From Symbiodinium natans (taxonomy: Eukaryota; Sar; Dinophyceae; Suessiales; Symbiodiniaceae): a stretch of DNA of 64,000 bases. Shown here piece by piece: positions 1 through 11,926 of the stretch (position 1 is the stretch's first letter; each line of letters opens with the position of its first letter). The notes below the pieces were generated by a model that worked only from the letters and a program-made list of their open reading frames with translations, ran no database searches and was not told the DNA's origin. Location: the NCBI GenBank assembly GCA_905221605.1, contig CAJNDS010001802.1:339501-403500 (forward strand), read 5' to 3'. A program made the position numbers and the translations under genes.

Positions 1-317
1 CAAAATGTTGCGGAGGCAAAACGTTCAACATACCAAAACCTCTTGAGGCAGACTCGTCCAGGCCTGGAACGCTGAACAAGCTGGCACAAAGCATTGCCCA
101 CCAAAATTATTGCGGGTTACCAATCTGTTGCATATTTCCTATCCTCTCAGTATCAACCCTCTGTTGAGTCCTGGAGGGCTTTGGGCTCAGGTTCTATATG
201 TCCAAGAATCCCTGAGCCCGAGATCCTAAAATTCCAAGCGCCCCAAGCGCCTTCCCAGGAACCCCCACTTCAACGCCTCCTGGGGGCAGCTCAAGGAGGC
301 TTCTTCTATTTATATAG

Positions 318-360
318 GGGTTTAGGGTTTAGGGTTTAGGGTTTAGGGTTTAGGGTTCAG
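318..360 (+). repeat. TTTAGGG telomere-like run
   Basis: Five to six TTTAGGG units, probably inside the intron before the first visible exon of GH5 copy 1. Bases 1-497 otherwise hold no exon that I can support. Confidence 0.85.
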
Positions 361-497
361 GATTTGATTCTCGGAGGGGCTGGGAGTGAAGTCGAAACCG
401 CTGATTTCCAGGCCTCCAACCCCACTTCAGCGAGGTTTAAAGTTTTCTAGAGCCCCTCGCCCGGCTTGAGCCCTTAGCTTCCCTGGTCCTCTTGAAG

Positions 498-2238
498 GTG
501 GTCCTCTCCTTCGCCCCTGAGAATGAAGCCCAAGGGCACCTTGAGCCTGTTCCTCAGTGCCACGGGGGGTTGCAGGGGCTTTTCGCTTTTCATTCGGGTT
601 TTCGGAGCTCGCTTTGTGTGCCTCACGAACCAGCAGAGGGCGAAGGGGTTTTGAGACGCAGCAGTTCCAGTCACAGCAAGCATTTCCTAGCGGCAGGCTG
701 CAGGCATTGGCACGGTAGGCCTGCTACCAGTGCCATCACAACAGTTGACAGTAGTCATCCTCATCTTTAATGCAGCCTATCTTGTCTTACGATGTTTTGT
801 CGAGCCAGGTCCGTGGACAAGGGCTGGTGGTGTCGCCGGGCCCAGGTCATGAAGGCGACGGTTTTTTTTGCTGGATGGAGAGTTCATCATGATGTTTTGC
901 AGGAAAGGCCTGAAGAAGCTTGCGCCCAACGGAAGCCCTAACCATCATTTAGCCTGCATCGTCGTAACGTGCACCTCCCGCAAGCGGATGGATACCTTGG
1001 ATGTTCACGGACCTGCCCCACCCGAAGGCCAACATGCACCCTGGCATAGCCATCTCCACTGGCGGCTCCATTGAGCTCACGGATGCGCTGTATCAGCAGC
1101 TTTATGCCTGTCCAGAGATTGGTGCCGCTTTGTGGCAAGGGGGCGAAGCCCGAACCCTATACCCTCAAATGGTCCACCAGTCGGTTCTTTTACAGCAACT
1201 GCTGTCTCAGCGTGGGAGTAGCTGACATGCCCGTAGTCTTCCGTTGCCCTTTAAATCAAAATCCCTCATATCGAATGCGGAGGTCATCGATATCCATACC
1301 TATACCACCGACGTCCAGAGTGTCAAGGATGTGCTGCAGATCTCGCTGACCTGGGCAGTGAGCCATGGAAAGCGAGTGAGGCTTCAGGAGTTTGGTTTCA
1401 AGGGGAATGACGACCTGAAAGCTCAGAACGTGTTCCCCCTCATTCATGCTGCCAGCGAGATTGGGATCCCCTTCATGCCGTGGGAGCTCTTACATCCAGA
1501 GAGCTCTACAGACTTCGAGTTCTGGAGAGAAGGGGGGTTCTGGCGTGGGCTGTCCGAGCTCAGCCACGCCGCGCAGCGCAACGCCACAATCCTCCCATGG
1601 CCAGAGCTGAGCCTCTCAAACGCGAGCATGCGGCTCAAGGCGAACTGGCTGCTTTGCATTGTGAACGAGGAGTGTGCTTCTGGTTGTTGCAGCAACGAGT
1701 GGAGCGACGACCACAAGTACAAGTGCACTCCGGGTGGTAGTCGGTGCACGGGCAACCGCCTTGCAGACTGGGTGTCCTGTACCCAAAACAGGGACTGCGC
1801 CAACGGGTGCTGCAGCAAAGAAAAGAGTGACGATGGCCAACACAAGTGCACGCCAGGTGGCACCCCGAGCCTTTGTGGTGATGCGGTTCTGAAAGATGGA
1901 GAGGCCTGCTCTTCCAACGGCAACGTGGCGTTCGTTTGGTGTACTAGCCTCCCGACAATTGTCGTGATAAGCGTGTCTTGATCTTACATATTTAGTATAA
2001 TGTAAAACACCTGGCAACCCAGTGCAGCCCTGTGCAGCCCAAGCATCAAAGTAAGAACACAAGAGCCTGTTGACTTGCTATGTGCCTCCTCGTGGCGTTT
2101 CATGGCCCAGGCAACTGCGCCAGTGGCTGCTGCTCCAGCCAGCGGTGCGTGGCACGGGCCCTCCCAGCACACTGCAACGCGATGCACATCTCTCAGTCAG
2201 TCGTGCTAGAGAGGCCGTTTGCATCTTTATTCCTCTGA
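498..2238 (+). CDS. GH5 mannanase-like glycosidase, copy 1 (5' end outside the window)
   Basis: Likely exons: about 498-544, 809-860, 1028-1130, 1283-1918 and 2111-2238. The first encodes SFAPENEAQGHL, placing an Asn-Glu pair where clan GH-A enzymes carry the acid/base Glu. The next encodes SVDKGWWCRRAQVMKA, then HPGIAISTGG. The large exon begins VIDIHTY and holds KRVRLQEFGF, which fits the nucleophile Glu. Order and motifs resemble GH5 endo-beta-1,4-mannanases, secreted enzymes that cut mannan-type polysaccharides; the substrate is inferred. A cysteine-rich tail follows: two related units (CASGCCSNEWSDD, CANGCCSKEKSDD), a CGDAVLKDGEAC segment, and a last exon with CASGCCSSQRC. The tail may bind carbohydrate or another partner. 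The final stop at 2236-2238 is read straight from that exon. The same exon series recurs 4.5 kb downstream with conserved exon borders, which supports these borders. The upstream exons are outside the window. Confidence 0.7.
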
Positions 2239-2604
2239 GAGCTGTGTGGCTGTCCGAGCCAAGAATCCCTACCTTCAAACGAAGGAAGGGAAGGAGCTGA
2301 ACGGCTTGTATTTATGTGGCCGCATGGTACATAAGAACTGGCTGTGAGCCTGCGGACTTGTGTGAAAGTTCTAGGAACATACAAGCTATCGAGCAACGCA
2401 CTCACAGGCAGCAACTTCACGACGTGGCGTGAGCTGCAAAGACCGGCTCATGATTGATTTGAAATCCAAGCACATGCGGATGTGCTGTGCCACGCGTTGC
2501 TTCCAGCTCTATGTGATGCAGCAAGCGATTACAAAAACGGACATGCACCAAGGCGAACTGATGCACGTCAGACTGCTCGATGTTGCCACATCTTGCGCTT
2601 TCGC

Positions 2605-2640
2605 AGCTTTTGTAGATGCGAGCCGACATAGATTGTTGCC
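2605..2640 (+). promoter_or_regulatory. Candidate spliced-leader acceptor and short 5' UTR of GH5 copy 2
   Basis: A pyrimidine-rich run ends in CGCAG at 2602-2606, about 34 nt before the signal-peptide ATG. Dinoflagellate mRNAs receive a 22-nt spliced leader by trans-splicing at such AG sites. No promoter element is recognisable. The site is inferred from position only. Confidence 0.3.
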
Positions 2641-5600
2641 ATGGCGAGCCTACGTTTCGCGGTGTTGGGCAGCCTACTCCTGGCCGTGAGAGGCCTGGCG
2701 CTGAGCTTCCGGAGTCGAGTCTTGTTCAGGGGGGGCGATGGCAGTCACTTTGTTGCGCTGTTGTATGTGCTTTGGCTTGAGATCAGTCGCTGCTGTGATG
2801 GTTCCTGTGCTGCCCATGAGGCTATGCAGAACCTAATCGTAGCATTCGTTCGTAACGTTCATCAAATAAAGATGAAGGTGCAGAAGTGGGTGCCAACTGG
2901 GCGGGAGTGAACTCCTTCTTTGCCCATGCGCTGCCCAGTACAGGCCTGTATGTCTGTGATGTGTGGCACTTTTGCATATATTATTAATATATGATTAATA
3001 TATTAATAGTATATTATTAAAGCTAATATACTATTCACATATTATTATTAGATTCGTGTTCCGTCAGCGTGTGTCTCCAGGCCCAGGCAGCCGTACAGCC
3101 TACTTGGACCACATGAGGCCGGGACACAACCCACTGTGGTTGGCCAGCAGCTGGAAACCCTTAAACCCCTTTACACCCTAAACCCTAAACCCTAAACCCT
3201 AAACCCTAAACCCTAAATCCTAAACCCTAAACCCTAAACCCTAAACCCTAAACCCTAAACCCTAAACCACCCTCAAACTGCAAAAGCCAAAAAGCCCTGC
3301 ACCCCAGGGCAGCGGGGCTCCGTCTGCTTCGCATCTTCATCGTCTCTACCTCTGAAAACTACAAGAACAGCGGGTCGCAGGCCCGGCGAACATGGCATTG
3401 TATTCTTATTGTTCGTATGATTTTTCTGGTTCGTATTCCTACTCTTCGCACTGGTGGGTTCAGTATTGCCTAAACCCTAGACCTAAACCCTACGCCCTAA
3501 ACCCTAAACCCTCAAACCTCAAATTTAAATGAAACGAGTACTTTTCAAAGTGCAAGTGCTATAGGGGAACAAAGAAGCATGCATTCAATCGTGGTTGTAG
3601 TTGTTGTTGCGGTTGTTGGTGGTCAGCCGTCTTCATCGTTTTGTTTTGTAGGGTGGTTGCAGGTTTCGGTGGTTTTCCGAGTTCAGGGCTTAGGGCTTAG
3701 GGCGCCTGGTGCGAAAAGGCGGTCGAGGACTTGGAGGCCAAACAAGTGGGTACGTACGACGACCGCATCCTCACCCTTATCGACGACTTGATGCTCGAGG
3801 CAAGATCAGCAAGAACTGGGCGGTGTGGAGAAGAAATGTCTGAAATATGTTTCTGACCGCGAAAGCAAGCATAGCACGAGAGGCAATGGCAGGCGTGTCG
3901 GGGGCATGGTGGTATCAGTCGTCGACAGAAGCAGAGCAATCATAATAGTTGCATCTGCATGGTAAGTTGAAATCGATACCCACCGGTCTCTCTCACGTTC
4001 CAAGATTTGCGAGAACTAGTTGTTGGTGCTACTGGCAATGCTCGCACAAGGCGCATGAGCGTGGAATCAAGCCGCTTGGTGTGCGGTTGAATCGACCCAT
4101 TAGAAGGTGGTGAAGTTGAGTACTTACGCGGCCGTGTTCACGTCGTCAGGGGGTCGTGGTGAATGTTTACCACAGCGAGGCTTGACATTGCCATGCACGA
4201 CCGCTACTCCCTGGGTTGCTGGAGAGCAGATGCCTACGTTCCTTGGCTCAGGTTATTCCGGTTTGCGAAATTTAGGGTGCATGCCAGTTTGCCCGTGGGA
4301 TGGTGGGGAAGTTCTCCATTATGCAGCAAGAGTCATCTGGTCTTCCATTTGCTCAGGTAGGCAAGTACAACTTGCCAAATGCCTCCTGCTGCACATGCGT
4401 CGCCGTGAACAACCAAGTGGACCGCTTCTACACCGACCCGGACATCCAGGCACTGCAGCCAATAGCTGGCCAGTAGGCATGAGTTTGGGCTTTTGCCCTG
4501 GGGCATGGACAGGCCGGTGCATACTTTCGCAGCATATGAACGCCACACCGTCGACTAACATTTCTAAACATTCCTGGTGCTTTTGGTGGAACTGCGCTAA
4601 GTTTTCGGCCCCATGTCTGAGCCGCTCTTTCAAGGCGAAGTTCGATGCGCGCCTCGTGCACATCTTGCAGCACCGGAAACTTGGGAATTGCAAGTTGTTT
4701 ACCAGTTGTGCTGGTCAACATATAGGGTTTACGCGAACCTGGGAACACTTCATCTGCAGTCCTGGCTATTCATCCAAGTGCTATTCAGTTCTCCGCACAG
4801 CCGGCTTCGGAATGCGTGTCAGGTGCGTGCAGAGTTCCTGAGCTGAACAGACCAGTGCTGCCCAGGAACCCCCACTTCGGCAAGACATGGGGCAACTTGC
4901 ATGAGGCTGGCTTGTGAAATTCTTCCCTCGGCCCCAACAAGACCTGACCCTGGCGGTGCTCCCTGGGTTCGGCAGGTTGTCGCCTCTTTCGCGCCTCAGA
5001 ATGAAGCTCAGGGCCATCTCCGGTGGGGGGCTTGAAACATCAGGATGTGCTGGGGCCGTCAGGGGTTCCGGTTTCGGGTTCGGACTTGCTGCTCCTTATC
5101 GCAGGGTTTCCTGCTTGCTGATCCCTCGAGGTCAGTCGACAAAGGCTGGTGGTGCCGTCGTGCACAGGTCATGAAGGCCAGGCCAGAACTGCCCCAGCAT
5201 ACTATCACCACTAGTGCGCACCGATCACCACCAGTACGCGCCGCCTCGGCCTCTGGTACAAACGATCATAGGGAGGTCTTGACGTTGCCATAGCGGGACC
5301 GAAAGGAGGTCCGAATATGAAGGTCTCTGTGGGATGGAAGGGCTGCAGGTGCCTGAAAGGGCCAAGGGAGGTCGTGAGTCGTCCACGGAGTCCATGCTGG
5401 CAGAGTCAGGAGGGGTCCATCGGGCCATAGTTTATATGGATCTTGGGTTTATCCAAGCATTCCCTAGAGGGTCCACACACAGCTAGATGATCCTTCGGGG
5501 GTTGGGTAGGTGGTCGTTCGCTGTCGTTCTGTGCCGTGCCGGCGAGGCTCACATGCACCCCAGCATCCCCATCTCCACTGGTGGTTCTGTCGACCTTGCA

Positions 5601-6606
5601 GACGCGCTCTATCAGCAGCTGTATGTCTGCCCTGAGATTGATGCCACTTGTCATTACCTGTCCTACTCATGGCAAGCCCTGAGCCCTGGACTCGGCCCCT
5701 TAGAGGCCTTAAGAAGCCCCAAGAATGTGCCACCCCCAAAACCTGAGTGTAGACTGTGCTCAGGTTGTGGACATCCACACTTACAGCACCGATGCTTGCG
5801 ACATCAAGAAGATCTCTAAGATTGCGGCAACCTGGGCCGTGAGCCAAGGCAAGAGGGTGAGGTTGCAGGAGTTCGGCTATCAAGGAACAGACGCGCAAAA
5901 GGTCAGCACGGTGATGCCCATACTCCGTGCGGCAAGCGAACTGGGCATTCCATTCATGCCCTGGGAGCTCATGCACCCAGACAGCTTGGACTACGAGTTC
6001 TGGGTAGAAGGTGACTTCTGGCGCGGGCTTTCCTCGCAGAGCGAGGCTGCTCTGCAAACGGTTTCGCCCTTCTCTTGGCCCGAGCTGCCGAGCAGTCAGC
6101 AGCCTCGGCTGAAGGGCGACTGGTACTTCTGTCTTGTGAACGAGGAATGTGCTTCCGGCTGCTGCAGCAACGAGTGGAGCGACGACAACAAGTACAAGTG
6201 CACTCCGGGTGGCAGCCGGTGCACGGGCAACCGCCTTGATGACTGGGTCTTCTGTACCCAAAACAGCGACTGCGCCAACGGGTGCTGCAGCAAACAGTGG
6301 AGCGACGATGGCCAACACAAGTGCACGCCGGGCGGCACCCGAGCCTTTGCGGCGACGCGATTCTGAAAGATGGAGAGACCTGCGCTTCCAACAGTGGCTC
6401 GGCCTATGATCTGATTAGCTGATTGTGGTGTGCCACTTCCCATTGCCACCAGGACCCATTGGGCTCTTTATTTTTTCTCGTGACACACATCGCGTTACTA
6501 AGACGACTGCGCCAGCGGCTGCTGCACCGGCGTCTGCGTGGCCCAGGCTGCCCCGGCCCAGTGCAGCCAGGGCAGCCTTGGAAATCTCAATTGTAAGATA
6601 TTGTAA
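2641..6606 (+). CDS. GH5 mannanase-like glycosidase, copy 2, with frameshift in the tail
   Basis: The ATG at 2641 opens MASLRFAVLGSLLLAVRG, a good signal peptide, so the enzyme is probably secreted. Further exons: 3308-3380 (GLRLLRIFI), 3719-3799 (TYDDRILTLIDDLMLE), about 4418-4449 (VDRFYTDPDIQ), 4635-4690 (AKFDARLVHIL), 4976-5022 (SFAPQNEAQGHL, acid/base Glu), 5131-5180 (SVDKGWWCRRAQVMKA), 5547-5645 (HPSIPISTGG), 5764-6390 (VVDIHTY and KRVRLQEFGY, nucleophile Glu) and 6503-6606 (CASGCCTGVCV). The order matches GH5 endo-mannanases such as those of plants. Relative to copy 1, one C is missing near 6338, so the tail frame shifts and stops at 6366. Past that point the original frame (CGDAILKDGETC) is still well preserved. 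This could be a recent pseudogenising change, a tolerated truncation after the catalytic domain, or a sequencing error. One or more exons between 2910 and 3308 are not resolved. The stop at 6604-6606 overlaps a good GTAAG donor, so the gene may continue. Confidence 0.7.
2976..3051. repeat. AT-rich low-complexity stretch
   Basis: About 75 bases made almost only of A and T (TATTAATATATGATTAATAT and similar) inside an otherwise GC-rich first intron of GH5 copy 2. It can form several small hairpins. No coding signal is seen. Confidence 0.8.
3167..3268 (-). repeat. CCCTAAA telomere-like array before a GH5 exon
   Basis: About a dozen CCCTAAA units with few errors end roughly 40 nt before the exon at 3308. 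A second, more degenerate run lies at 3466-3525. The arrays are internal and followed by exons, so this is not a chromosome end. Confidence 0.9.
6334..6342 (+). other. Frameshift in GH5 copy 2
   Basis: Copy 1 reads GGCACCCCGAGCCTTTG (1859-1875) and copy 2 reads GGCACCCGAGCCTTTG. The missing C sits in the C run. Flanking codons on both sides stay conserved between copies, so the indel is recent or a base-calling error. Confidence 0.8.
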
Positions 6607-7907
6607 GGCTGTAAGGATAGGCTGGGGTATACCAGGACTCAATTAGGAAATAGATCTTTCGGGTCTTCTTGAGCTTGAGGCACAGGGCGATGAGGCAGCC
6701 CAGAGGGGGAATCCACAGTTCTGATGAGCTCAGACGCTGGACCTTTTGTGTCGTGCCTGGATCCGACTTCAGAAGACTTCCGTTGCCTTTTGGTGCACGG
6801 GTCCCTTTGTGGAACATCACTCCCGGCTTGATGTTGGTGTGTCAGGCACATGGAGCATTCTCAACGGTACCGGCCGCGATTTTGAGACCGACACTGATCC
6901 GGTCGTAAAGCAGCAGCTGCACCTTTCTTCCCAGTATGCCCACAATCAATGCTCGCTTCCGCACATCGCAAACCTACGAAAGTTGCTCCCACCTAGCTCA
7001 CCGTTTTGATGATTTGGGCTCACTGGGCGATCTCAGCAGCAATTCAGGCAAAGCCGACCCTGCATGGCGCACGACCGACCGGTCGCCAAGGGTGGCAGGT
7101 AGCATGCCAGGACATGGACGAGACGGGGGAGCCGTGAATGGGATCGGGGCTCCCATGGATCGTCCGTGCGTGCTCTTGGGGATCTCCCGGTGTCGTCCCG
7201 CAGGGGCAGAGGACACCCCTTGTACAGCTCCGGTGGACTTGTACAGACCGTTTGAAGGAGCGTGGACGGCCCAAGTCTTCCACAAAGCCTCGGTGTTCTG
7301 GTCCGAAGGTTGGTTTCTTGCAGCTGCAACACTGCGATGCACGGTTGCATACGGTTGCGATCGGACTTGATCCATGGTTTCTACGATCAAGCTTCTCTAC
7401 TGGCGTCGGAACCTAGACTTCAAGCCTCAGACGTGCCGACTGCGGATCCCAGTCCCAAGCCCCAAGCCCCAACTACACTAGAAGAATGGAAACGCAAAAG
7501 CATCGCGCAATTACCTGTCATCAAATGTCAAGGGTCGGCACCGTAGTCCGTGGAAAAGCCCTTCGCAAGAACGCTGGGGTCAACAACCACGGTCCAGGCT
7601 TTAGATAAGCTGTTGAACTGATGCAGCCAGCTCTTTAGAAGCATCTGAACATGTCTGGGCCAAGGGAAACCGCACCGCCCAGCGGCAGTTGCGCAGCGCC
7701 TGGGCCGCGTGGACTGGGGTGGGGCGGGGGGTTGCTGCATGTGAGGGTTTCTGGGTTCAGGTGTTGAGCCCATCGGGGCTTGCAGGTCTTGAGGACTTTG
7801 GGCGCACTCTTTTGAGGATTGATGTGTTTTTCCTAATGAATCGCATCCATTGCCTGAGTCTCAAGCGTTCAGGCTGCATTACTGTGTGCCCATGGAGTGA
7901 CACAGTG
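6607..7907. other. No supported gene between GH5 copy 2 and PPR gene 1
   Basis: Several open frames overlap on both strands at 6640-7400, but none shows a recognisable domain or a repeated motif. A stretch near 7640-7720 could be an upstream exon or 5' UTR of the PPR gene. I assign nothing here. Confidence 0.5.
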
Positions 7908-10435
7908 ATGGAGGTCCGGGATGCGGTTCCGCCCGCAAGGAGCAGGGCTGGCAGGGACCAGACACGCAAGAATGACTGGCAGCGAGCATGTAGGGCGCTG
8001 GCAAGGGTGGAGGCTGCGTCGGCAGAGCCGAGCTTGAAGATGAAACGAACGGCAGTTGTGACTGCCGGACGCGGCGGGCACTGGCAAGAAGCCTTGGGGG
8101 TGTTTGCGCACGATGTAGATACTCAGAGGGATGTGCTCATGTACAATGTCACGATGACGGCGTGCGAAAAAGGGACGCAGTGGCTGAAGACGCTCCACCT
8201 GTTGTCGCAGTTAGGTCGAGACCATCTGCAATGTAGTATCGTCACGCATGGAGCTGCACTGAGTGCCTTCCAGCGAGCTGAAGATTGGAGCGCTGCAACG
8301 CTGTTATTCGGCGAGCTGGAGCAGAAGCAGTGTCCTGCGAATCTGATCATGTACAATGCAGCCATGGGAGCGTGTGGGGTTCGGTGGCGGCAGGCGGTGC
8401 AGCTCATGTCTGAGCTTTCCCGTGTTTCCCGTGTGGACCGGGACGTGGTGACATATACTTCCGCGATCAGCGCATGTGCGGCCGCACATCGCTGGCAAAC
8501 TGCCCTTCATCTCTTGGCAGAGCTGCAAAACCAGCGCCTGGAGGAGGACATCGTGGTCCACAACTCCGTCATAAGCGCCTGCAGCTTGGGGCAACAGTGG
8601 CAGAGGTCTCTGTCCTTGCTTCAAGGGCTGGGCCACGCAAATGCCATCTCCTACGGAGCCACAGTCGCGGGATGCGAGAGATGTGGTTGTTGGCAGCAGG
8701 CGCTGGCTATTCTAAGAAGCATGTGGGAAGGATCGGTGCAAGGAAACGTGATTGTTCTCAACTCCGTGATTAGTGCCTGTGAGAAGGCAGGACAGTGGAA
8801 GGCAGCTTTGCAACTGCTGGGCGAGGTTGATGGCAGCAAGCTGCAGCCAGACATCATTACCTTCAACGCCGTTATCAGTGCCTGTGAAAACTGCAGTCGC
8901 TGGCAGCAAGCACTTCAGTCCTTTAGCCGCTTGCAGGAGCTACGACTCCAGGGCAGCATCGTCACCTACAGTGCCCTGATCAGCGCCTGCGGGAAAAGCA
9001 GCCGCTGGGAAGAAGCGATCCAGGTGCTTGCTGACCTGAGGAGCTCCAGGCTGGCCGGCAACACGTGTTCCGGCGTGAGAAGCTCAAGCTTTTTTTTTTT
9101 TTTTTCTTTTTGTTTTTTTTTTAAAATTTCGAGCCTGCAATCGGGTCAAAATATCTTGAACCCGAACACCATCGAAGCCCCCACCTGGCCCTTCCCACCC
9201 TACCCACGCACCGAGGGTTACCTTCACCTCGGCAATCTCTGCCTGCGGTTTGGGTCTCGAGTGGCAACCGGCGCTCTCCTTGCTGCAAGAGCTGCGCGCG
9301 GAAGGGGGCCGAGGCATCTCTGGGACCTTCGGGGCTTTTGGGGAACTTGGGTCGCCTTTGGGTTCAGAGTTCAGAGCTGCTGGCGCATTGCTAAGAGCTT
9401 CTAAGAGCTTCTAGGAGGTTTGCTGTGTGCCGGCTTTGTAGGATTTGGTGGATGCTTGGGGCTTGTGGGTGGTCGGGGAGACAAGTGGTTGGAGTTTAAG
9501 GCCTCCAAGGGTTTGTGCGGATTGCTGAGTGGTTTGAGTCGGTTTGAGAGTATCGCCTGATGCTGAAGCGTCCCCAACTCAAGGTTCGGGCAGCTTTGAG
9601 CAACGGTATAGAGGTGTGCAGTGCAAGAGTGTGGGCAATGCTTGAAACTTGAAACTAGGGTTCAGCTGCTTCAGCGCTCAGGGCACTCAGGGCACTCAGG
9701 GCATTCAGGGCACTCAGAGCACTTTGCCTGCACCAGCCTCTCTAAGGTAACGTGGTGACCTTCCTGGCAGCCCTTACACCGTGTGGCATGGTCCAGCGGT
9801 GGCGCCAAGCGATGTGCCTTGGCATTGGCCATAGCAAACAGCGAAACCGAACCCTGACCCGAGATCCTGAAACCTTAAATCCTTCACCCCCTCAAGCCCC
9901 AGGGAAGCCCCTACCTCTACTGTACCCTACCGCCCTGAACGGGCAGGCAGGTTCTGCAAGAGCTTCCAGCTGAGAATCTGGAGGTCTCCGTCCTGCCCGC
10001 AGGGGCCTGCGAGAAAGGTGGTCGCTGGTCGAAGGCGCCTCTTCGGGGATGGTAAGGCTGGTAAGGGGTGTGGTTGAAACTTCTTTGGGGTGTTGGGTTG
10101 GCGAGAAAATTAGGGTTTCCTTGGGTTGTGCCTTGGAAGATGGCCAGGCCTTGTCTTTATTCCGACAGCTGCGCCTGCAGATGCTGGAGTGCAGCACCGG
10201 TGTCCTGAATGCCGTTCTGAGTACCTGTGCCAGGAAAGGGCGGTGGCAGTGTGTTCTGCAAGCCCTTCCGGAGCTCGATTCTGGCCCTCCGGCCGACTCC
10301 ATCACCTACGAGGCCATCTTCTCTGCTTGCGAGACTGGGGACCAGCGCTGGCTGTCTTCCACCTTATTCCCTGACGTTACGCGGCTGGCGCTGAGCCGAT
10401 TAAGGGAAGCCATGGGCATTGGAGCACCTGACTGA
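7908..10435 (+). CDS. Pentatricopeptide-repeat (PPR) protein 1
   Basis: Exon 1 (7908-9064) runs from an in-frame ATG at 7908 and holds about eight tandem ~35-residue helical repeats. Their signatures include ISACAAAHRWQTAL, ISACEKAGQWKAAL, ISACENCSRWQQAL and ISACGKSSRWEEAI. Four further exons continue the array: 9216-9304 (VTFTSAISACG), 9747-9830 (NVVTFLAALTPC), 9951-10034 (ACEKGGRWSK) and 10148-10435 (ALSLFRQLR, then VLSTCARKGRWQCVL). The stop is at 10433-10435. Joining exon 4 to exon 5 through a GC donor gives RWSKALSLFRQLR, which fits the repeat consensus. PPR proteins bind single-stranded RNA and mostly act in plastid or mitochondrial RNA processing or editing. The target cannot be read from this sequence. 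No clear transit peptide is visible, so the first exon may be missing. No DYW or other catalytic tail is seen. Confidence 0.88.
9677..9722 (+). repeat. 10-bp tandem repeat, AGGGCACTCA type
   Basis: About four to five copies of CAGGGCACT(C/T) inside a PPR gene intron, just before the exon at 9747. Confidence 0.8.
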
Positions 10436-11909
10436 CAGCATCTGACAGCTATGCCTTGCTATGCCCGTGTTTCCGAAAAACGGGTTTCTGTTTCTACAAA
10501 GCGTGCGCATTCTCGTCTTCCTGACCTGTACGAGATGCGTCATCGTTGAAGAATACGTGCATGGTCTGGCAGGGGAACTCCTTGCTGCGTGGTTTTGGAG
10601 TTGAAAAAAAGGGTTCCTCGTTTGGACTCTCGCAAGCCCGCAGCCTTTCAGGGTCATGTAAGACTCGAGGTGCATGGCCACCCCCCAATCTTTCATCTTG
10701 TGCTCGAGGACTGGTGCGGTGTGGCAGTGGGACTCAGAGAAGCCTTGCAACTGCACATGCCAGCAGCTGGTGCTAGCAACTGTTTAACTTCTGTACTGTG
10801 GACAGTTGGCAATTAATAGCTTTTGCCATGAGGTGAGGAGCAAAAGAAAGGGCTCCGGCTTGCCACTGCAGGCACACGCTGTTTGCACGAGCCGGTGAGC
10901 AACGCACCCAAAGCTTGGAGAACCTCGCCGGGACCTCAGGCTTTGGGTGCTTTTGTTTCTGTTTCCTGCACTGCTCCCGTTCAAGGTTCAGAGCCGCGCT
11001 GCACCAGTCTTTCGCCAGGGTTGGGCACCCAGAGTGCTCCCAGCCATGTGAACGATCCCTAAGGAGCGCTTTGAGTGCTGCACATCCTTCTGGGGCTTTG
11101 AGTGTTTGAGTGCAGGAGTGGAGACCAAGTTGTTTGCCGTCTGATGGCTCAGACATGCCAATACACTTCACTACACAAGAGACTGCGATCGACAGCGTCT
11201 GGCTTCGCATTTGCTCGTAGACCAACCAGGATGTAGGGTAGCCAAAGCTTGGTGAGCTGCATCATGGGCTTGCGAGCTTGCTGCTCGGCAGCATTGAATT
11301 TGCGTTGGGTGGGGGAACATCTGCCCGGGTGAACGGTGATATTGTTTGGAAGACAGGTCCCTGCAGCCTTTGTACTGCATGCGCTTGTACCAACCTTGCA
11401 GAGAGACGCTTTCCGCTGCGAATTGTGTTGGCTCAGGCCTTTGCCGCCACAGACCAAGTCTTGTTACACCTAAGCATGGAATGCACACGAACTTGCTGGA
11501 GCACCGAGCATATGCCTCTTAATTTGCACAGACGCCCACTTGCGCTCTATCGCATGCAGCGCATGTGTTCTGTTGGGGTTCAGAGTCCGTCTGAAACTGA
11601 CCTAGAAGCGATATGACCTTTCAGGGTTATATTCATCCGCACGTGCCACGCACTTGGCGCCCCCTCGTGTTCTGTGAATGGCAGTACCGAGCGCGCCAAA
11701 TGGACAGAAGCCAGTGCAGGACTCAGGACAGTTGGCTGTTGGTCAAAATCCTGAGTCCGGGACATCTGCAACATGTGAACGTGAGTAAGCGAGCTTTGGC
11801 AAACATGACATATCATGCCTATAGATACACAATAGGCGCGAATATTCAGCAAAGGTGATCCTGCCCTCTTTTGAGAGAGACACAGAGAGAGGCGTTGTGC
11901 AACCACGCA
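10436..11909. other. Intergenic stretch without supported gene
   Basis: This lies between the PPR stop and the proposed channel start. Several frames of 60-150 codons are open on both strands, but none has a recognisable motif. No repeat stands out. Confidence 0.5.
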
Positions 11910-11926
11910 GGTCGACTTCCAGAGCC
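11905..11926 (+). promoter_or_regulatory. Candidate spliced-leader acceptor of the channel gene
   Basis: ACGCAG at 11905-11910 lies 16 nt before the proposed start ATG at 11927. Inferred from position only. Confidence 0.25.

Noticed and set aside
4107-4841. 244-codon plus frame as a gene
   Set aside because: Other frames in the same stretch hold GH5-like exons (VDRFYTDPDIQ, AKFDARLVHIL), so the long frame is mostly intron.
9088-9122. Poly-T as the tail of a reverse-strand retrogene
   Set aside because: It lies in an intron between two PPR exons and looks like a polypyrimidine stretch. No retrogene is adjacent.
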